Shown: piece after piece, positions 17,663 through 26,452 of the stretch | Layout: the number at the start of each line of letters is the position of its first letter | How positions within the stretch are numbered: position 1 is the stretch's first letter | Source: Pseudomonas plecoglossicida NBRC 103162 = DSM 15088 | Lineage (GTDB): Bacteria > Pseudomonadota > Gammaproteobacteria > Pseudomonadales > Pseudomonadaceae | Assembly (NCBI RefSeq): GCF_000730665.1 | Contig: NZ_BBIV01000017.1 | Location: forward strand, 83,054 to 147,053 | Length of the DNA stretch: 64,000 nucleotides | Direction: 5' to 3' | The notes under the pieces: generated by a model | What the model saw: the letters and a program-made list of their open reading frames with translations, nothing else | Told to the model about the DNA's origin: nothing | The model's database searches: none | Position numbers and translations under genes: made by a program

Positions 17663-20434
17663 ATGCGCCCCCTCGAACAACTCGAACGAATAGATGCACA
17701 GATCCGTGAGCTACTCGCAAACCTCCCGGTGGCCCACGACCGTGGCGCCGACAGCCGTCGCCGCCTGCATGGCGACCTGGCCAGCTTCTGGAGCACGCCG
17801 GACAGCCAAGGCCAGACACCCCGGCAGCGCCTGCTGCAGTTGCGCAAGGCCCAGCTGATCGCCGAGGCCCGGCTGCGTCAGGACGACCAGACCCTCACCG
17901 ACGACCAGGCCGCCCTGCTGCGCGTCTGCCTGGCCTCGCCGCTGGCCGCCCAGCGCAGGCACCTGCCATTGGCTGAGCGCTCCCAGGTGTATCGCGTGCT
18001 GATCGAGGGCTTTCACCCAAACTGGCGCAGTTACCTTCCGGGGGTACTGGTCATTGTCGCTGGTAGCGCAGAAGGCCAGATGCTCACCGCGCAAGCGTCG
18101 ACCGGCACCGTGCTGCTGTGCGGGCTGACCCAAGGCATCGAAGCGTTCGACACGCTTGGCGACTTGCATCAGGAGCTTTGCGAAAGGCTCGATGACCCCT
18201 TGCAAAGTCAGCCGCTGCTGCGACTTTACGGCGAAGGCATGCAGGCCGAACGTATCCACCACGCGCAGCGTCTGCGCTATGACTGGTATGCCGACAGCCT
18301 GCTCGACGCACAGATCGATGCGCTCATCGAGGCACAGCGCCAGCGCCTGAACGATCCAGGTTTGTGGCCCGACGCGGCACCCGAACGGATCACCACAGCC
18401 TTGGCCCTGGACCAGGACATCGACAGCCGGGCCCTGGTGCAAACGCGTTACTCGCTGTTGCTGGAAAAGAACCTTCCCCACTGGCTGCGCAACGCCAGCC
18501 CGCAAGGCTTGAGCCACATCATGCAGACGATGCAGGAACTGGTGGCGGCAGCTGAAACGGCGGCGGCCCCGGGCATCCTCGACATCGAGGCGTTTTCCAA
18601 GCAGCACAGCCTGCTTGCCTGGACCAATGCACGCCTGGCCGAGCGCCTGCGCAGCGACCTGGGTACCGACTTCCCTCCTGGACAGATCCTGGTCAGCGTG
18701 GTGCGTGCGCGGCGTACCGGGGCGATCTTGCATCCCTTCGCGACCTCGGCCTATGTCACCACCGCAGGCATGAAGCGCGTGGGCGACGACATGATCGAGA
18801 TGGTCAAGGAAACCCGATCGCTGGATCAACTGGCACTGCACAACCTGCCCTGGTTCGATGCTGACTACTGGCTGACCGCACAAGTGACACACCTGCAGGG
18901 CACGGCTCTGCCACCCGGGCTTTCGCCAGGTTATGTGAAGGCCCTGGTCAGGGAACTGAATGTGGGTGGCAGTTACGCGCAATTCCTGCAAACCCAGTTG
19001 ATCAGCTCCAGGGCGGGCAAATGGCGGCTGCGCAGCCATGCCCAGATCAACCGGGCCCGCATGCGCGCCGAAGCGGCCAAGGCTCGATATGCCGGTCACT
19101 TTGGCGACGATGCTTTCGAGCTTGGCTATCAGTGGGTCACCGCCGTGCTCGACCAACCGCATAATGCCTTGCGCCCACTGGCAGCAGGTTACGCGATCAA
19201 GGTCAGGCAATTGCGCATCATCGGGCATACGCTGCAAGGCGTACTGCTGATAAACAGCACTGCACAACGCTCTCCCTCTTGCGTGCTGTACACCCCGGAC
19301 GCGCCGGACCGCAGGGCATGGCGCCGGTTTCACAACACCCGCGAGCTGATTCGCACCCTGCGCCAACAGCCCAGGCTCAGCGACTATGTGATTGAACGAT
19401 TGCCGCTGCTGCCTGCTGCCAGGGTCAGGCGCTTGCTGACCAAAGGCAGACTTGGCCCGGCACTGCAAACGCCTGAGATCGAAGACGATCTGTTTTATGC
19501 CTGCTACATGGCCGAAGCCCGCGCCGTGCTGGCCGACGCCGATGCCAAGAGCAGGACGACCCGGGAGGTCGATGCCCAGTCGATCGTCGACCTGAGCTGG
19601 CGCCTGGTCGACTTCATCAGTCTGCTGCTGCCCAACCGGGCGTTGCTGGCCCTGTCCGTGGGGCGCATGGCCATCGACATCTGGGACGGTTTCGAAGCGT
19701 ATAAACAGGACGATGTCGAGGGCGTGCTGCGCCATGCCTACGACGCACTCAGCCATGCCAACGACGCGGCCATCGGTTATTCCGGCTCCGGACTGCTGCG
19801 GCGCTCCCTGCGCGGGATGCCGAAGCAGCCGCCATTGCCACTGCCCACGCGCTTCGAGGTACAGGTAGCCCCCAGCACCCTGCGCTATCGCATCGACGGC
19901 ATCTATGGCGAAGGCGTCTATGAGCAGGTGTCACCATTTGCCGGGCTGTCCCTGTACTTCGTCAAGGACAAGGACAACCGTCACTACAAGGTCAGTTTCG
20001 ACGGGCAGCGCTGGCGAGCCATCGACCCCGAGCAGCCGGATGCCTATTTGCAGCAACCGGTGAAACGCACGGCCGACGGGCGCTGGGTGATCGATTCGCC
20101 GCTGCACTGGTATGAGGGGCTGCCGGATGTGCAGCGAATGCTGGACGACTGCTACCTGGAAGAAACGCTGGATGGCGTGCCGCTGGAGGCGGAGCAAGGA
20201 CTGCATGAGGCCGATGGGCAGTTGTACCTGGTGCTGCGCATGGGGCAACTGCCGGTGCGCAGGCATCTGCTGCCGGATCGGTTTCATCTGCCCATCCCGG
20301 CGGCACGGGAGGCCGGCGTGGTGCCTTGGGCGGTGTTGCGCTGGGAAGCCGGCAAGTGGCTGATCCGCGTGCGTCAGGCCGGGCGCAGCAGTGACTGGCT
20401 GCCGCTGCCGGATGCACCGGCCCAGTCTGACTGA
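17663..20434 (+). CDS. Large DUF6543-type protein (dermonecrotic-toxin-like), possible effector
   Basis: A 923-residue protein resembling the Pseudomonas family annotated as dermonecrotic-toxin-like (DUF6543). Family-like segments are the N-terminal QRLLQLRKAQLIAEARLR, YLPGVLVIVAGS followed by VLLCGLTQGIEAFDT (about 125-165), and INSTAQRSPSCVLYTPDAPD (about 530-550), a recurring motif of these proteins. A hydrophobic stretch with FISLLLPNRALLALSVGRMAI lies near 655. The C-terminal 200 residues carry a beta-rich module (GEGVYEQVSPFAGLSLYFV). No signal peptide, T6SS component or immunity gene is visible. A strong AAGGAGCAGCCCAC ribosome site precedes the ATG. The family call is from motif memory; toxicity and export are inference. 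Confidence 0.68.
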   Translation: MRPLEQLERIDAQIRELLANLPVAHDRGADSRRRLHGDLASFWSTPDSQGQTPRQRLLQLRKAQLIAEARLRQDDQTLTDDQAALLRVCLASPLAAQRRHLPLAERSQVYRVLIEGFHPNWRSYLPGVLVIVAGSAEGQMLTAQASTGTVLLCGLTQGIEAFDTLGDLHQELCERLDDPLQSQPLLRLYGEGMQAERIHHAQRLRYDWYADSLLDAQIDALIEAQRQRLNDPGLWPDAAPERITTALALDQDIDSRALVQTRYSLLLEKNLPHWLRNASPQGLSHIMQTMQELVAAAETAAAPGILDIEAFSKQHSLLAWTNARLAERLRSDLGTDFPPGQILVSVVRARRTGAILHPFATSAYVTTAGMKRVGDDMIEMVKETRSLDQLALHNLPWFDADYWLTAQVTHLQGTALPPGLSPGYVKALVRELNVGGSYAQFLQTQLISSRAGKWRLRSHAQINRARMRAEAAKARYAGHFGDDAFELGYQWVTAVLDQPHNALRPLAAGYAIKVRQLRIIGHTLQGVLLINSTAQRSPSCVLYTPDAPDRRAWRRFHNTRELIRTLRQQPRLSDYVIERLPLLPAARVRRLLTKGRLGPALQTPEIEDDLFYACYMAEARAVLADADAKSRTTREVDAQSIVDLSWRLVDFISLLLPNRALLALSVGRMAIDIWDGFEAYKQDDVEGVLRHAYDALSHANDAAIGYSGSGLLRRSLRGMPKQPPLPLPTRFEVQVAPSTLRYRIDGIYGEGVYEQVSPFAGLSLYFVKDKDNRHYKVSFDGQRWRAIDPEQPDAYLQQPVKRTADGRWVIDSPLHWYEGLPDVQRMLDDCYLEETLDGVPLEAEQGLHEADGQLYLVLRMGQLPVRRHLLPDRFHLPIPAAREAGVVPWAVLRWEAGKWLIRVRQAGRSSDWLPLPDAPAQSD

Positions 20435-20450
20435 AAAATTTGCGGGGTAT

Positions 20451-20535
20451 TCATCGCGGGCAAGCCGCTCCTACAGGTTCCGCGCCGTGCCCAGGGACAG
20501 CGTTGATCCTGTAGGAGCGGGCTTGCCCGCGATGA
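20451..20535. repeat. REP pair (GTAGGAGCGG class), arms differing by one base
   Basis: Left arm 20451-20476 and right arm 20509-20535 are complementary except that the left arm lacks one C (GCAAGCCGCTCC against GGAGCGGGCTTGC). It lies between the toxin-like gene and the convergent LPS kinase gene. Confidence 0.88.
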
Positions 20536-20544
20536 GAGCCACCT

Positions 20545-21984
20545 TCAATCCAGCTTCGGCAGCAAACGGTCGAGCCGCTGGTGCAGTGCGCTGCCACGGG
20601 GCCAGTTGCGCAGCAAGCGCGCCCGATCACGGGCATAGGCCGGTGCGAAGCTGAGCTGGGTGGCGTGCTGGCACATGGCGTCAAGATCGATCAGCGACCA
20701 CTGGCCGTCCTGCCAGAACAGATTGTGGCCCTTGAAATCGCCGTGGCTGATGCGCTCGCGGATCAGCTGCTGCATCAGGTGCACCAACGCATCGATCTGC
20801 TCCTCCGGCGCATCGCCGTTTTCCACATAGGGCGCGAAGCATGCGGTCAGGTCCGGGCCATCGGCATATTCGGTGACCAGCAACGCACGGCTGCGCAGGC
20901 CCATGACCCGTTGTTCCAGCACCGCCAGCGGACGCGGCGTGGCGATGTCGAGAAACGCCAGCCGGTGCCCTTCGATCCAGGAGTGCCAGGCCCGGCTCGG
21001 GCGCCAGAAACGCTTGAACCAGTGCGCGGTGTTCTTGATGTTGTAGCGTTTGAGCACCAGGCTGCGGCCGCCCACCTCGATGCGCGCCACACTGGCCGCA
21101 CCGCCGGTCTTGTACAGGTGGCCCTGGTCGATCAATGCATCGGCCTGCTCCAGCACCGGCAACATGGCCTCGAGTTCGCCACGGCGAATGGCCCGAAGGC
21201 CCGACAGGCTGCGTTCGACGCTGAACAACGTGCACTCGCGGCCGGCCTTTTCCAGGTAATCCTTCAGGCGCCAGTTGCGCACCTTGTCCACCTGCTTCTG
21301 CAACGCCTCCATCGGCAAGGCGTGCTCGGCATTGGCCAGCAGGTAGTGCACCAGCAGCTCTTCGATGAAGGGCTCCAGGCGCTTGGGCAACTGGGCGAAG
21401 AACACCCCGAGGTTTTCCAGCACGCGCGGGCGCGACAACTGTTGGCCAGGCGTCTCGGACTTGATGCCGGCGCCGTCGATCAGGTACAGCTTGCCGCCGT
21501 GGCGCAGCAGGTTGTCCAGGTGCAGGTCTTCCTGCCACAGGCCCTTGGCGTGCATCTGCGCCACGGCGGTCAGCGCCTCGCCAAGCACCAGGTGCTGCTC
21601 GTCCGCGAGCACCGGCAGGTGTTCCACCGCCGCCCAGGCGTCGGCCAGGCTCTCGGCACCGTCGAGGAATTCGAACAGCAGCCAGCCACCCTCGCCTTCC
21701 TTGAGGCCGTCGGCCAGCAGCTTGGGAGTGGTCAGGCCTTGTTCGGCCAGCAGCTTGACGCCGTCCAGCTCACGCTGGAAATGCCGCGCGGCGTTGCTGC
21801 CCACCAACAATTTGGCCAGCACCGGCGTGCCGCGCCAGACGCCGGCGCCGACATAACGCTGGCCCGGCAACACGCGCAGCAGGCTGAGCAACTGCAGGTC
21901 GGCGCTGCCGGCCGCATCGGCCAGGGTCACCGACAGCGGCAGCGAGGGGCTGCGCCCGGTGGCTTTCAATTCGGACAAACGCAT
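20545..21984 (-). CDS. Tandem kinase-domain protein of the LPS core cluster
   Basis: A 479-residue protein with two kinase-like modules. The first has QEDLHLDN at 151-158 (Asp153) and LYLIDGAG (Asp170). The second has SHGDFKGHN at 413-421 (Asp416) and SLIDLDA (Asp433). It is the last gene of the waa operon and starts on the stop of the preceding gene (TGATG). Homologues occur at the same place in Pseudomonas LPS core loci. The position suggests it phosphorylates heptose or otherwise modifies the inner core, but the substrate is not established. Duplication and fusion of an ancestral sugar kinase is the likely origin. Confidence 0.8.
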   Translation of the reverse strand: MRLSELKATGRSPSLPLSVTLADAAGSADLQLLSLLRVLPGQRYVGAGVWRGTPVLAKLLVGSNAARHFQRELDGVKLLAEQGLTTPKLLADGLKEGEGGWLLFEFLDGAESLADAWAAVEHLPVLADEQHLVLGEALTAVAQMHAKGLWQEDLHLDNLLRHGGKLYLIDGAGIKSETPGQQLSRPRVLENLGVFFAQLPKRLEPFIEELLVHYLLANAEHALPMEALQKQVDKVRNWRLKDYLEKAGRECTLFSVERSLSGLRAIRRGELEAMLPVLEQADALIDQGHLYKTGGAASVARIEVGGRSLVLKRYNIKNTAHWFKRFWRPSRAWHSWIEGHRLAFLDIATPRPLAVLEQRVMGLRSRALLVTEYADGPDLTACFAPYVENGDAPEEQIDALVHLMQQLIRERISHGDFKGHNLFWQDGQWSLIDLDAMCQHATQLSFAPAYARDRARLLRNWPRGSALHQRLDRLLPKLD

Positions 21985-22736
21985 CAGCGGGCCTCTTTTT
22001 CACGACGGCGTTGCGTCAGGCGTTGCAGCCAGGTATCGACCAGCGCGCTCCCGGCTGGGGTTGCCAGGTACACGGCCAGCAGCTGGCGCACGTCCGCCTC
22101 GCTCCAGGCTCGGGCGCGGCGCAGCAGCGGCTCCAGGTCCTTGAGCCGGTCGCGCATGCCGAACAGCAGCGGCCGGGTCTTTTCCAGGTCGATCAGTTGC
22201 GCGTCCCAGCCGTCACGGCGTTGACGCAGGAAGATGTGCTTGGGGTAGAAGCAGCCATGCACCTGGCCGGCGCTGTGCAGCGTACGCGCCAGCTGGCCAC
22301 AGGCCTGGAGGATGCCGCTGCGCTCGCCCTCGGTCAGCTGCGGCCAGCGGGCCAGCAGGCTTTCCAGGTCGCTCCAGTCGTCCAGTGCGCGGGTCAGCAG
22401 GATTGCCCGGTGCTGGCCGCCCTGCTTGCGCTCACCGTAGAACACCGCCTGCAGGGCCGGGATCTGCAGCTTCTGGTAACGGCTGATGTTGCGAAACTCG
22501 CGGGCGAAGGTCGGCTCGCCGAACGGCCGCGACAGGGTGCGGGTCAGGTAGTCGCTCTGGCGCTTGAGGTAGTAGCCCTTGCCTTCGAGCTCCAGGCGGA
22601 ACACGCTGCTCCAGCCGCCACGGCCGGTGTTGGGTTCGTCCACGGCGTCGAGCTGCAGCGCCCACAGCGCCTCGAAGTCGTTCAGGCCATGGCGCTTGAG
22701 CAGCGCAAGGTCCGCGCTGGCCAGGTAATCGGTCAT
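21984..22736 (-). CDS. wapQ: LPS core heptose kinase-like protein (InaA/WapQ type)
   Basis: A 250-residue lipopolysaccharide kinase family protein. YYLKRQSDYLTR has the likely ATP-binding Lys. The catalytic-loop region reads VHGCFYPKHIFL, where the usual HxD Asp is replaced, as is typical of the InaA branch, and LIDLEKTR supplies the metal-binding Asp. Overlaps on both sides (4 bp with the upstream kinase gene, 1 bp with the downstream one) show tight coupling. The ATG at 22736 is set by the overlap and by MTDYLASADLALLKRHGL; a longer frame runs into the neighbour. The symbol follows the P. aeruginosa order waaP-wapP-wapQ from memory. Confidence 0.75.
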   Translation of the reverse strand: MTDYLASADLALLKRHGLNDFEALWALQLDAVDEPNTGRGGWSSVFRLELEGKGYYLKRQSDYLTRTLSRPFGEPTFAREFRNISRYQKLQIPALQAVFYGERKQGGQHRAILLTRALDDWSDLESLLARWPQLTEGERSGILQACGQLARTLHSAGQVHGCFYPKHIFLRQRRDGWDAQLIDLEKTRPLLFGMRDRLKDLEPLLRRARAWSEADVRQLLAVYLATPAGSALVDTWLQRLTQRRREKEAR

Positions 22737-23467
22737 TCCCTTCCCTCGAAGAAACTCAGTACCTGGCGAATGCGCCGCTTGTCGCGCACATTCAGGCGCT
22801 GACGCCCGCGGTACTGCAGGTAGAAACGCAGGCGCTGGGTCGCCGACAGATGATACTTGGCGACCTTGTCCAGGCAGGCCAGGTCCTTGATCATCCGGTG
22901 ACGCCACATGAAGCCGCGCCAGAAATCGCCGGTCGGGCAGTCGATGAAGAACAGCGTGCCCAGATCGTCGACCAGCAGGTTACGCCACTTCAGGTCGTTG
23001 TGGGCAAAGCGGTGCTCGTGCATGACCCGGGTATGCCGTGCCAACTGGCGGCTGAGGTGGTCGACCCAGCGGCGGTCGGCCAGGCGGGGGTCGTTGCGAT
23101 CGGCCAGCGCCGAGAGGTCTTCGGTGTTCGGCAGCTCGCGGGTGATCATCGCGCCACGGCCGAAGGCCAGGCCATTGCGCTCCAGGCCCCAGGCGACCAC
23201 TTCGGCAGTGGGGATGTCCCACTTGGCGAACTGCTTGAGGTTTTGCCATTCGGCCTTGATCCGTGGACGGCCCAGGTAGCGGCGCATGTGCTTGCCGGCA
23301 CCGGTGTAGCGTTTGACGTAATAGTGGACGCCGTCTCGCTCGATGCGGATGACCTCGCTGAGCGGGTCGCGGGTCAGGCGTTGGCCCTGCAGGGCAAACA
23401 CCGCATCGAGACTGCCGAAGTCCGCCGCCAGGTGTTCATAACCCGGCGCCAGGTTCCAACCCGCCAT
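22733..23467 (-). CDS. wapP: LPS core sugar kinase (WapP type)
   Basis: A 244-residue kinase of the RIO/LPS-kinase group. YYVKRYTG holds the ATP-binding Lys (52), FAHNDLKWRNLL (154-165) is the catalytic loop with Asp158, and FFIDCPTG (Asp176) is the metal site. It follows waaP with a one-base overlap and overlaps the next gene by 4 bp. In P. aeruginosa the gene in this position phosphorylates inner-core heptose, and phosphates there are essential for outer-membrane integrity. Name assigned by position and family. Confidence 0.78.
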   Translation of the reverse strand: MAGWNLAPGYEHLAADFGSLDAVFALQGQRLTRDPLSEVIRIERDGVHYYVKRYTGAGKHMRRYLGRPRIKAEWQNLKQFAKWDIPTAEVVAWGLERNGLAFGRGAMITRELPNTEDLSALADRNDPRLADRRWVDHLSRQLARHTRVMHEHRFAHNDLKWRNLLVDDLGTLFFIDCPTGDFWRGFMWRHRMIKDLACLDKVAKYHLSATQRLRFYLQYRGRQRLNVRDKRRIRQVLSFFEGRE

Positions 23468-24273
23468 CAGAGTGCATCCCCATAGCGAAGCTTGCGGTCG
23501 TAGAGTTTCTGCGCCTTGCGCTCGAGCCAGGCGAGCAGCGCCGCCTCCTCGGCGAGGATCTGGCGCAGCGGGTGCTGGAAGTACCCGCGCAGGAAGCGCA
23601 GCTTGTCACGCCGGGTCAGGCCGATGTCCAGCGCCGAGAAATACAGCGCGGCCAGGTCCTTGTCACGCCAGCGGCGGCTGATTTTCGCCCGGGTCTGGGC
23701 GCGGTGCAGGTCGATGACCGACAATTTGAAGTCATCCGCCGTCACCGGCCGGTCGGTGTGCAGCAGGAAGTGGCAGATATAGCAGTCGCGGTGGTTGACC
23801 CCGGCGCGGTGCATGCCGCCGGTCATCTTCGCCACTTCGGCGATCAGTGCACGCTTGAGGCGAGGCTCGGGCGGCTGCTTGACCCAGTCGAGGCTGTAGT
23901 CTTCCAGGCTGATGGTCGGCGCCAGCTCTTCGGTGACGATGAACGAATGCTGGGTGGCCGGGTTGCTGCCACGCTCGCCATAGGCGACGGCGGTCATGGT
24001 TGCTACACCCACTTCATGCAGGCGCTGGATGGCTTGCCACTCCTGGCCCGCGCCAAGCACCGGGAGCTTGGCCGTCAGCAGGTTCTTGAAGATCTCGCCC
24101 CAACCGATGCCGCGGTGGATCTTGACGAAGAACCCTTCGCCATCGACCTCGGTGCGCAGCGTGCGACGCCCTTCCAGCTCGCGGTAGACCTCGCCTTGCA
24201 GCGCTTCCACGGCCTCGAAGGCATCACGCCCGGCCCACAGGCGCTTGAAGGGTTCGGCCAGTATCAGCTTCAT
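23467..24273 (-). CDS. waaP: Lipopolysaccharide heptose I kinase
   Basis: WaaP phosphorylates heptose I of the LPS inner core; in P. aeruginosa it is essential and is also described as a protein kinase. The 268-residue protein has Lys51 in FFVKIHRGIGWGEIFKN (a WaaP signature), the catalytic loop NHRDCYICHFLL with Asp163, and VIDLHRAQ with Asp188. It starts inside the end of waaG (4-bp overlap) and ends overlapping the next kinase gene. All key residues are present. Confidence 0.94.
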   Translation of the reverse strand: MKLILAEPFKRLWAGRDAFEAVEALQGEVYRELEGRRTLRTEVDGEGFFVKIHRGIGWGEIFKNLLTAKLPVLGAGQEWQAIQRLHEVGVATMTAVAYGERGSNPATQHSFIVTEELAPTISLEDYSLDWVKQPPEPRLKRALIAEVAKMTGGMHRAGVNHRDCYICHFLLHTDRPVTADDFKLSVIDLHRAQTRAKISRRWRDKDLAALYFSALDIGLTRRDKLRFLRGYFQHPLRQILAEEAALLAWLERKAQKLYDRKLRYGDAL

Positions 24274-25394
24274 GCGGTCTCCTGCCCCAGGATCACGTCG
24301 GCTGCATGCTGCGGCATGCTGTACAGGTCAGCGGTCTCGGCAAAGGCCAGGCCGTTGCGCGACCACTCGGCACGGCTTTGCGGCGCTTCCAGCATGCGCT
24401 GCAGGTAGCGGTTGAGCTGCTCTTGCTCGAACGGCTCGTCCAGCACCAGGCCGCTGTCGGCCTCGGCGATGTAGTGGGCGTAGCCACAGACCTTGGACAC
24501 CAGCACCGGCAAGCCGGCCACCAGGGCTTCGAGCAGCACCGTGCCGGTGTTCTCGTTGTAGGCCGGGTGGATCAGCACATCAGCGCCGAGCAGGAAACGC
24601 GGGATATCGCTGCGCCCCTTGAGGAACTGCACCTGATCGCCCAGGCCCAGGGTGGCGCTCTGCAGCTGGAACACCTTGGGGTCGTCCTGGCCGATGACCA
24701 TCAGTCTCGTGCGCTTGCGCAACGCTGACGGCAGCGCAGCCAGGGCCTTGAGGCTGCGGTCCACGCCCTTGGTCTTGAAGCCCGAACCGATCTGCACCAG
24801 CAGCAGGTCGTCATCGCCCAGGTTGAATTCCTTGCGGAACTCGGCGCGGATCTCGGCGGCATTGGCCGGCGCACGTCGGTCCTGGGAAATGCCCGGCGGC
24901 AGCAGGTGGAAGCGCTCCACCGGGGTGCCGTAATGCTTGATGAACAGCGGTTGCTGCACTTCGGAAATCATCAGCACTTCGGTATGGGCGTCCTTGGCGA
25001 ATACCGCCCGCTCATACTCGGCAAAATGCCGGTAGCGGCCCCAGCGCCGGTACAGACCGCCGCGCAAGGTCTGGGCCTTGTCCTCGAAACAGCCGTCGGC
25101 GGCGTAGTAGACGTCCAGCCCCGGCATCTTGTTGAAGCCCACCAGGCGGTCGACAGGGCGCTTGGCCAGGTCTGCGGCCATCCAGGCGCTGAGCTTCTCG
25201 TTGCGGCGGTGGTTGAACAGCGCCTTGACCGGCGCCACCAGCACCTCGAAGCCCGGCGGAATGTCACCCTCCCAGATCAGCGTGTAGACGCGGATCTGGT
25301 GGCCCCGCTTCTGGCATTCCAGGGCAATGCGCATGAAATCGCGCTGCAGCCCGCCGAAGGGGAAATACTTGTAAAGCACGAAAGCCAGTTGCAT
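24270..25394 (-). CDS. waaG: LPS core alpha-1,3-glucosyltransferase WaaG
   Basis: A 374-residue GT4-family, GT-B fold glycosyltransferase that adds the first outer-core hexose to heptose II. Typical features are the N-terminal FPFGGLQRDFMRIA, the mid-domain IGSGFKTKGVDRSL and the nucleotide-sugar site HPAYNENTGTVLLEALVAGLPVL (about residues 277-299). The ATG at 25394 overlaps the waaC stop (TGATG); a TTG one codon earlier is less likely. The product acts at the cytoplasmic face of the inner membrane. Confidence 0.94.
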   Translation of the reverse strand: MQLAFVLYKYFPFGGLQRDFMRIALECQKRGHQIRVYTLIWEGDIPPGFEVLVAPVKALFNHRRNEKLSAWMAADLAKRPVDRLVGFNKMPGLDVYYAADGCFEDKAQTLRGGLYRRWGRYRHFAEYERAVFAKDAHTEVLMISEVQQPLFIKHYGTPVERFHLLPPGISQDRRAPANAAEIRAEFRKEFNLGDDDLLLVQIGSGFKTKGVDRSLKALAALPSALRKRTRLMVIGQDDPKVFQLQSATLGLGDQVQFLKGRSDIPRFLLGADVLIHPAYNENTGTVLLEALVAGLPVLVSKVCGYAHYIAEADSGLVLDEPFEQEQLNRYLQRMLEAPQSRAEWSRNGLAFAETADLYSMPQHAADVILGQETA

Positions 25395-26452
25395 CAACGA
25401 ACATCCTCAGCCAGCAGCAGCGCGCTCAAGCGGCTCGCCACATGCTCGGGATTCAGGCGAGTGAAGCACAGTGGCCACTCGCGTTTGAGATCGAACCGGC
25501 GCAGGTCGTCGGCGCTCGGTTTGTAGGTGCACTTCTTCTGCAGGCACGGCGCGCAGGGGAAGTCGCTGGCCTGGTGGACCTGGACGCGGCCATAGGCCCC
25601 CGTCAGGCCCGGGTTGGTCGGGCCGAACAGCGAGATGGTCGGCACGTCCAGCGCCGCGGCCAGGTGGCCCAGGCCAGTGTCCACCGCCACGCAGGCCTTG
25701 GCCGCCGCCAGCACCCGGGCAACGCCGGCCAGGTTCAATTTGGGCAGCACCTGGCAGTTGCTCAAGCCTTGGGCAATGCGCTCGGCGCGCGCCTTCTCGG
25801 CCGGGTTGCCCCACGGCAGGCGCACCTGCAGCTTGCGCCGACCCAGACGCTCGGCCAGTTCCCGCCAGTAGGCTTCGGGCCAGTGCTTGGTCGCCCATGT
25901 AGTGCCGTGCAGGAATACCACGTACGGCGCGGCAGGTGGCAGTTGCAGGCGGTCGAGGTCCAGGCCGTAGTTGCCGATGCCTTCCGGCAGGTCGTAGGCC
26001 AGGGCCATGGCGAACAGCTGGCGCACGCGTTCGACCGCGTGCTGGCCGACAGCGACCGACAGGCGTCGGTCATAGAAACGACTGGCCAGGCCTTCACGCG
26101 CCGAGTAGCGGTCGAGCCCGGCCACCGGCGCCTTGACGTAGCGGGTCAGCCAGGCGGACTTGACCAGACCCTGGGCGTCGATCACCAGGTCATAGGTGTG
26201 CTCGCGCAGACGCTTCTTGAAGGCCTTCCACTCGCCGCTCTTGAGGGTCTGCCAAAGGTTCTTGCGCCAGCGGCGGATGGCCACCGGGATGACCTGATCG
26301 ACCGCCGGGTGCCAACTGGGAATTTCGGCGAAGCCTTCTTCCACCACCCAGTCGAAGCGAATGCCCGGGATGGCATGGGCGGCATCGGTGAGGGCCGGCA
26401 GGGTGTGGATCACATCACCCAGCGACGAAGTCTTGATGATCAGTACCCGCAC
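25394..26452 (-). CDS. waaC: LPS heptosyltransferase I
   Basis: A 352-residue GT9-family enzyme that transfers L-glycero-D-manno-heptose from ADP-heptose to Kdo. MRVLIIKTSSLGDVIHTLPAL is the classic N-terminus with the catalytic Asp13, and AVDTGLGHLAAALDVPTISLFGPTNP (about 260-285) is the ADP-heptose site. It starts with GTG at 26452 immediately after the waaF TAA stop, with no gap. The Cys motif CAPCLQKKC near the C-terminus is common in pseudomonad WaaC. Confidence 0.95.
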   Translation of the reverse strand: MRVLIIKTSSLGDVIHTLPALTDAAHAIPGIRFDWVVEEGFAEIPSWHPAVDQVIPVAIRRWRKNLWQTLKSGEWKAFKKRLREHTYDLVIDAQGLVKSAWLTRYVKAPVAGLDRYSAREGLASRFYDRRLSVAVGQHAVERVRQLFAMALAYDLPEGIGNYGLDLDRLQLPPAAPYVVFLHGTTWATKHWPEAYWRELAERLGRRKLQVRLPWGNPAEKARAERIAQGLSNCQVLPKLNLAGVARVLAAAKACVAVDTGLGHLAAALDVPTISLFGPTNPGLTGAYGRVQVHQASDFPCAPCLQKKCTYKPSADDLRRFDLKREWPLCFTRLNPEHVASRLSALLLAEDVR

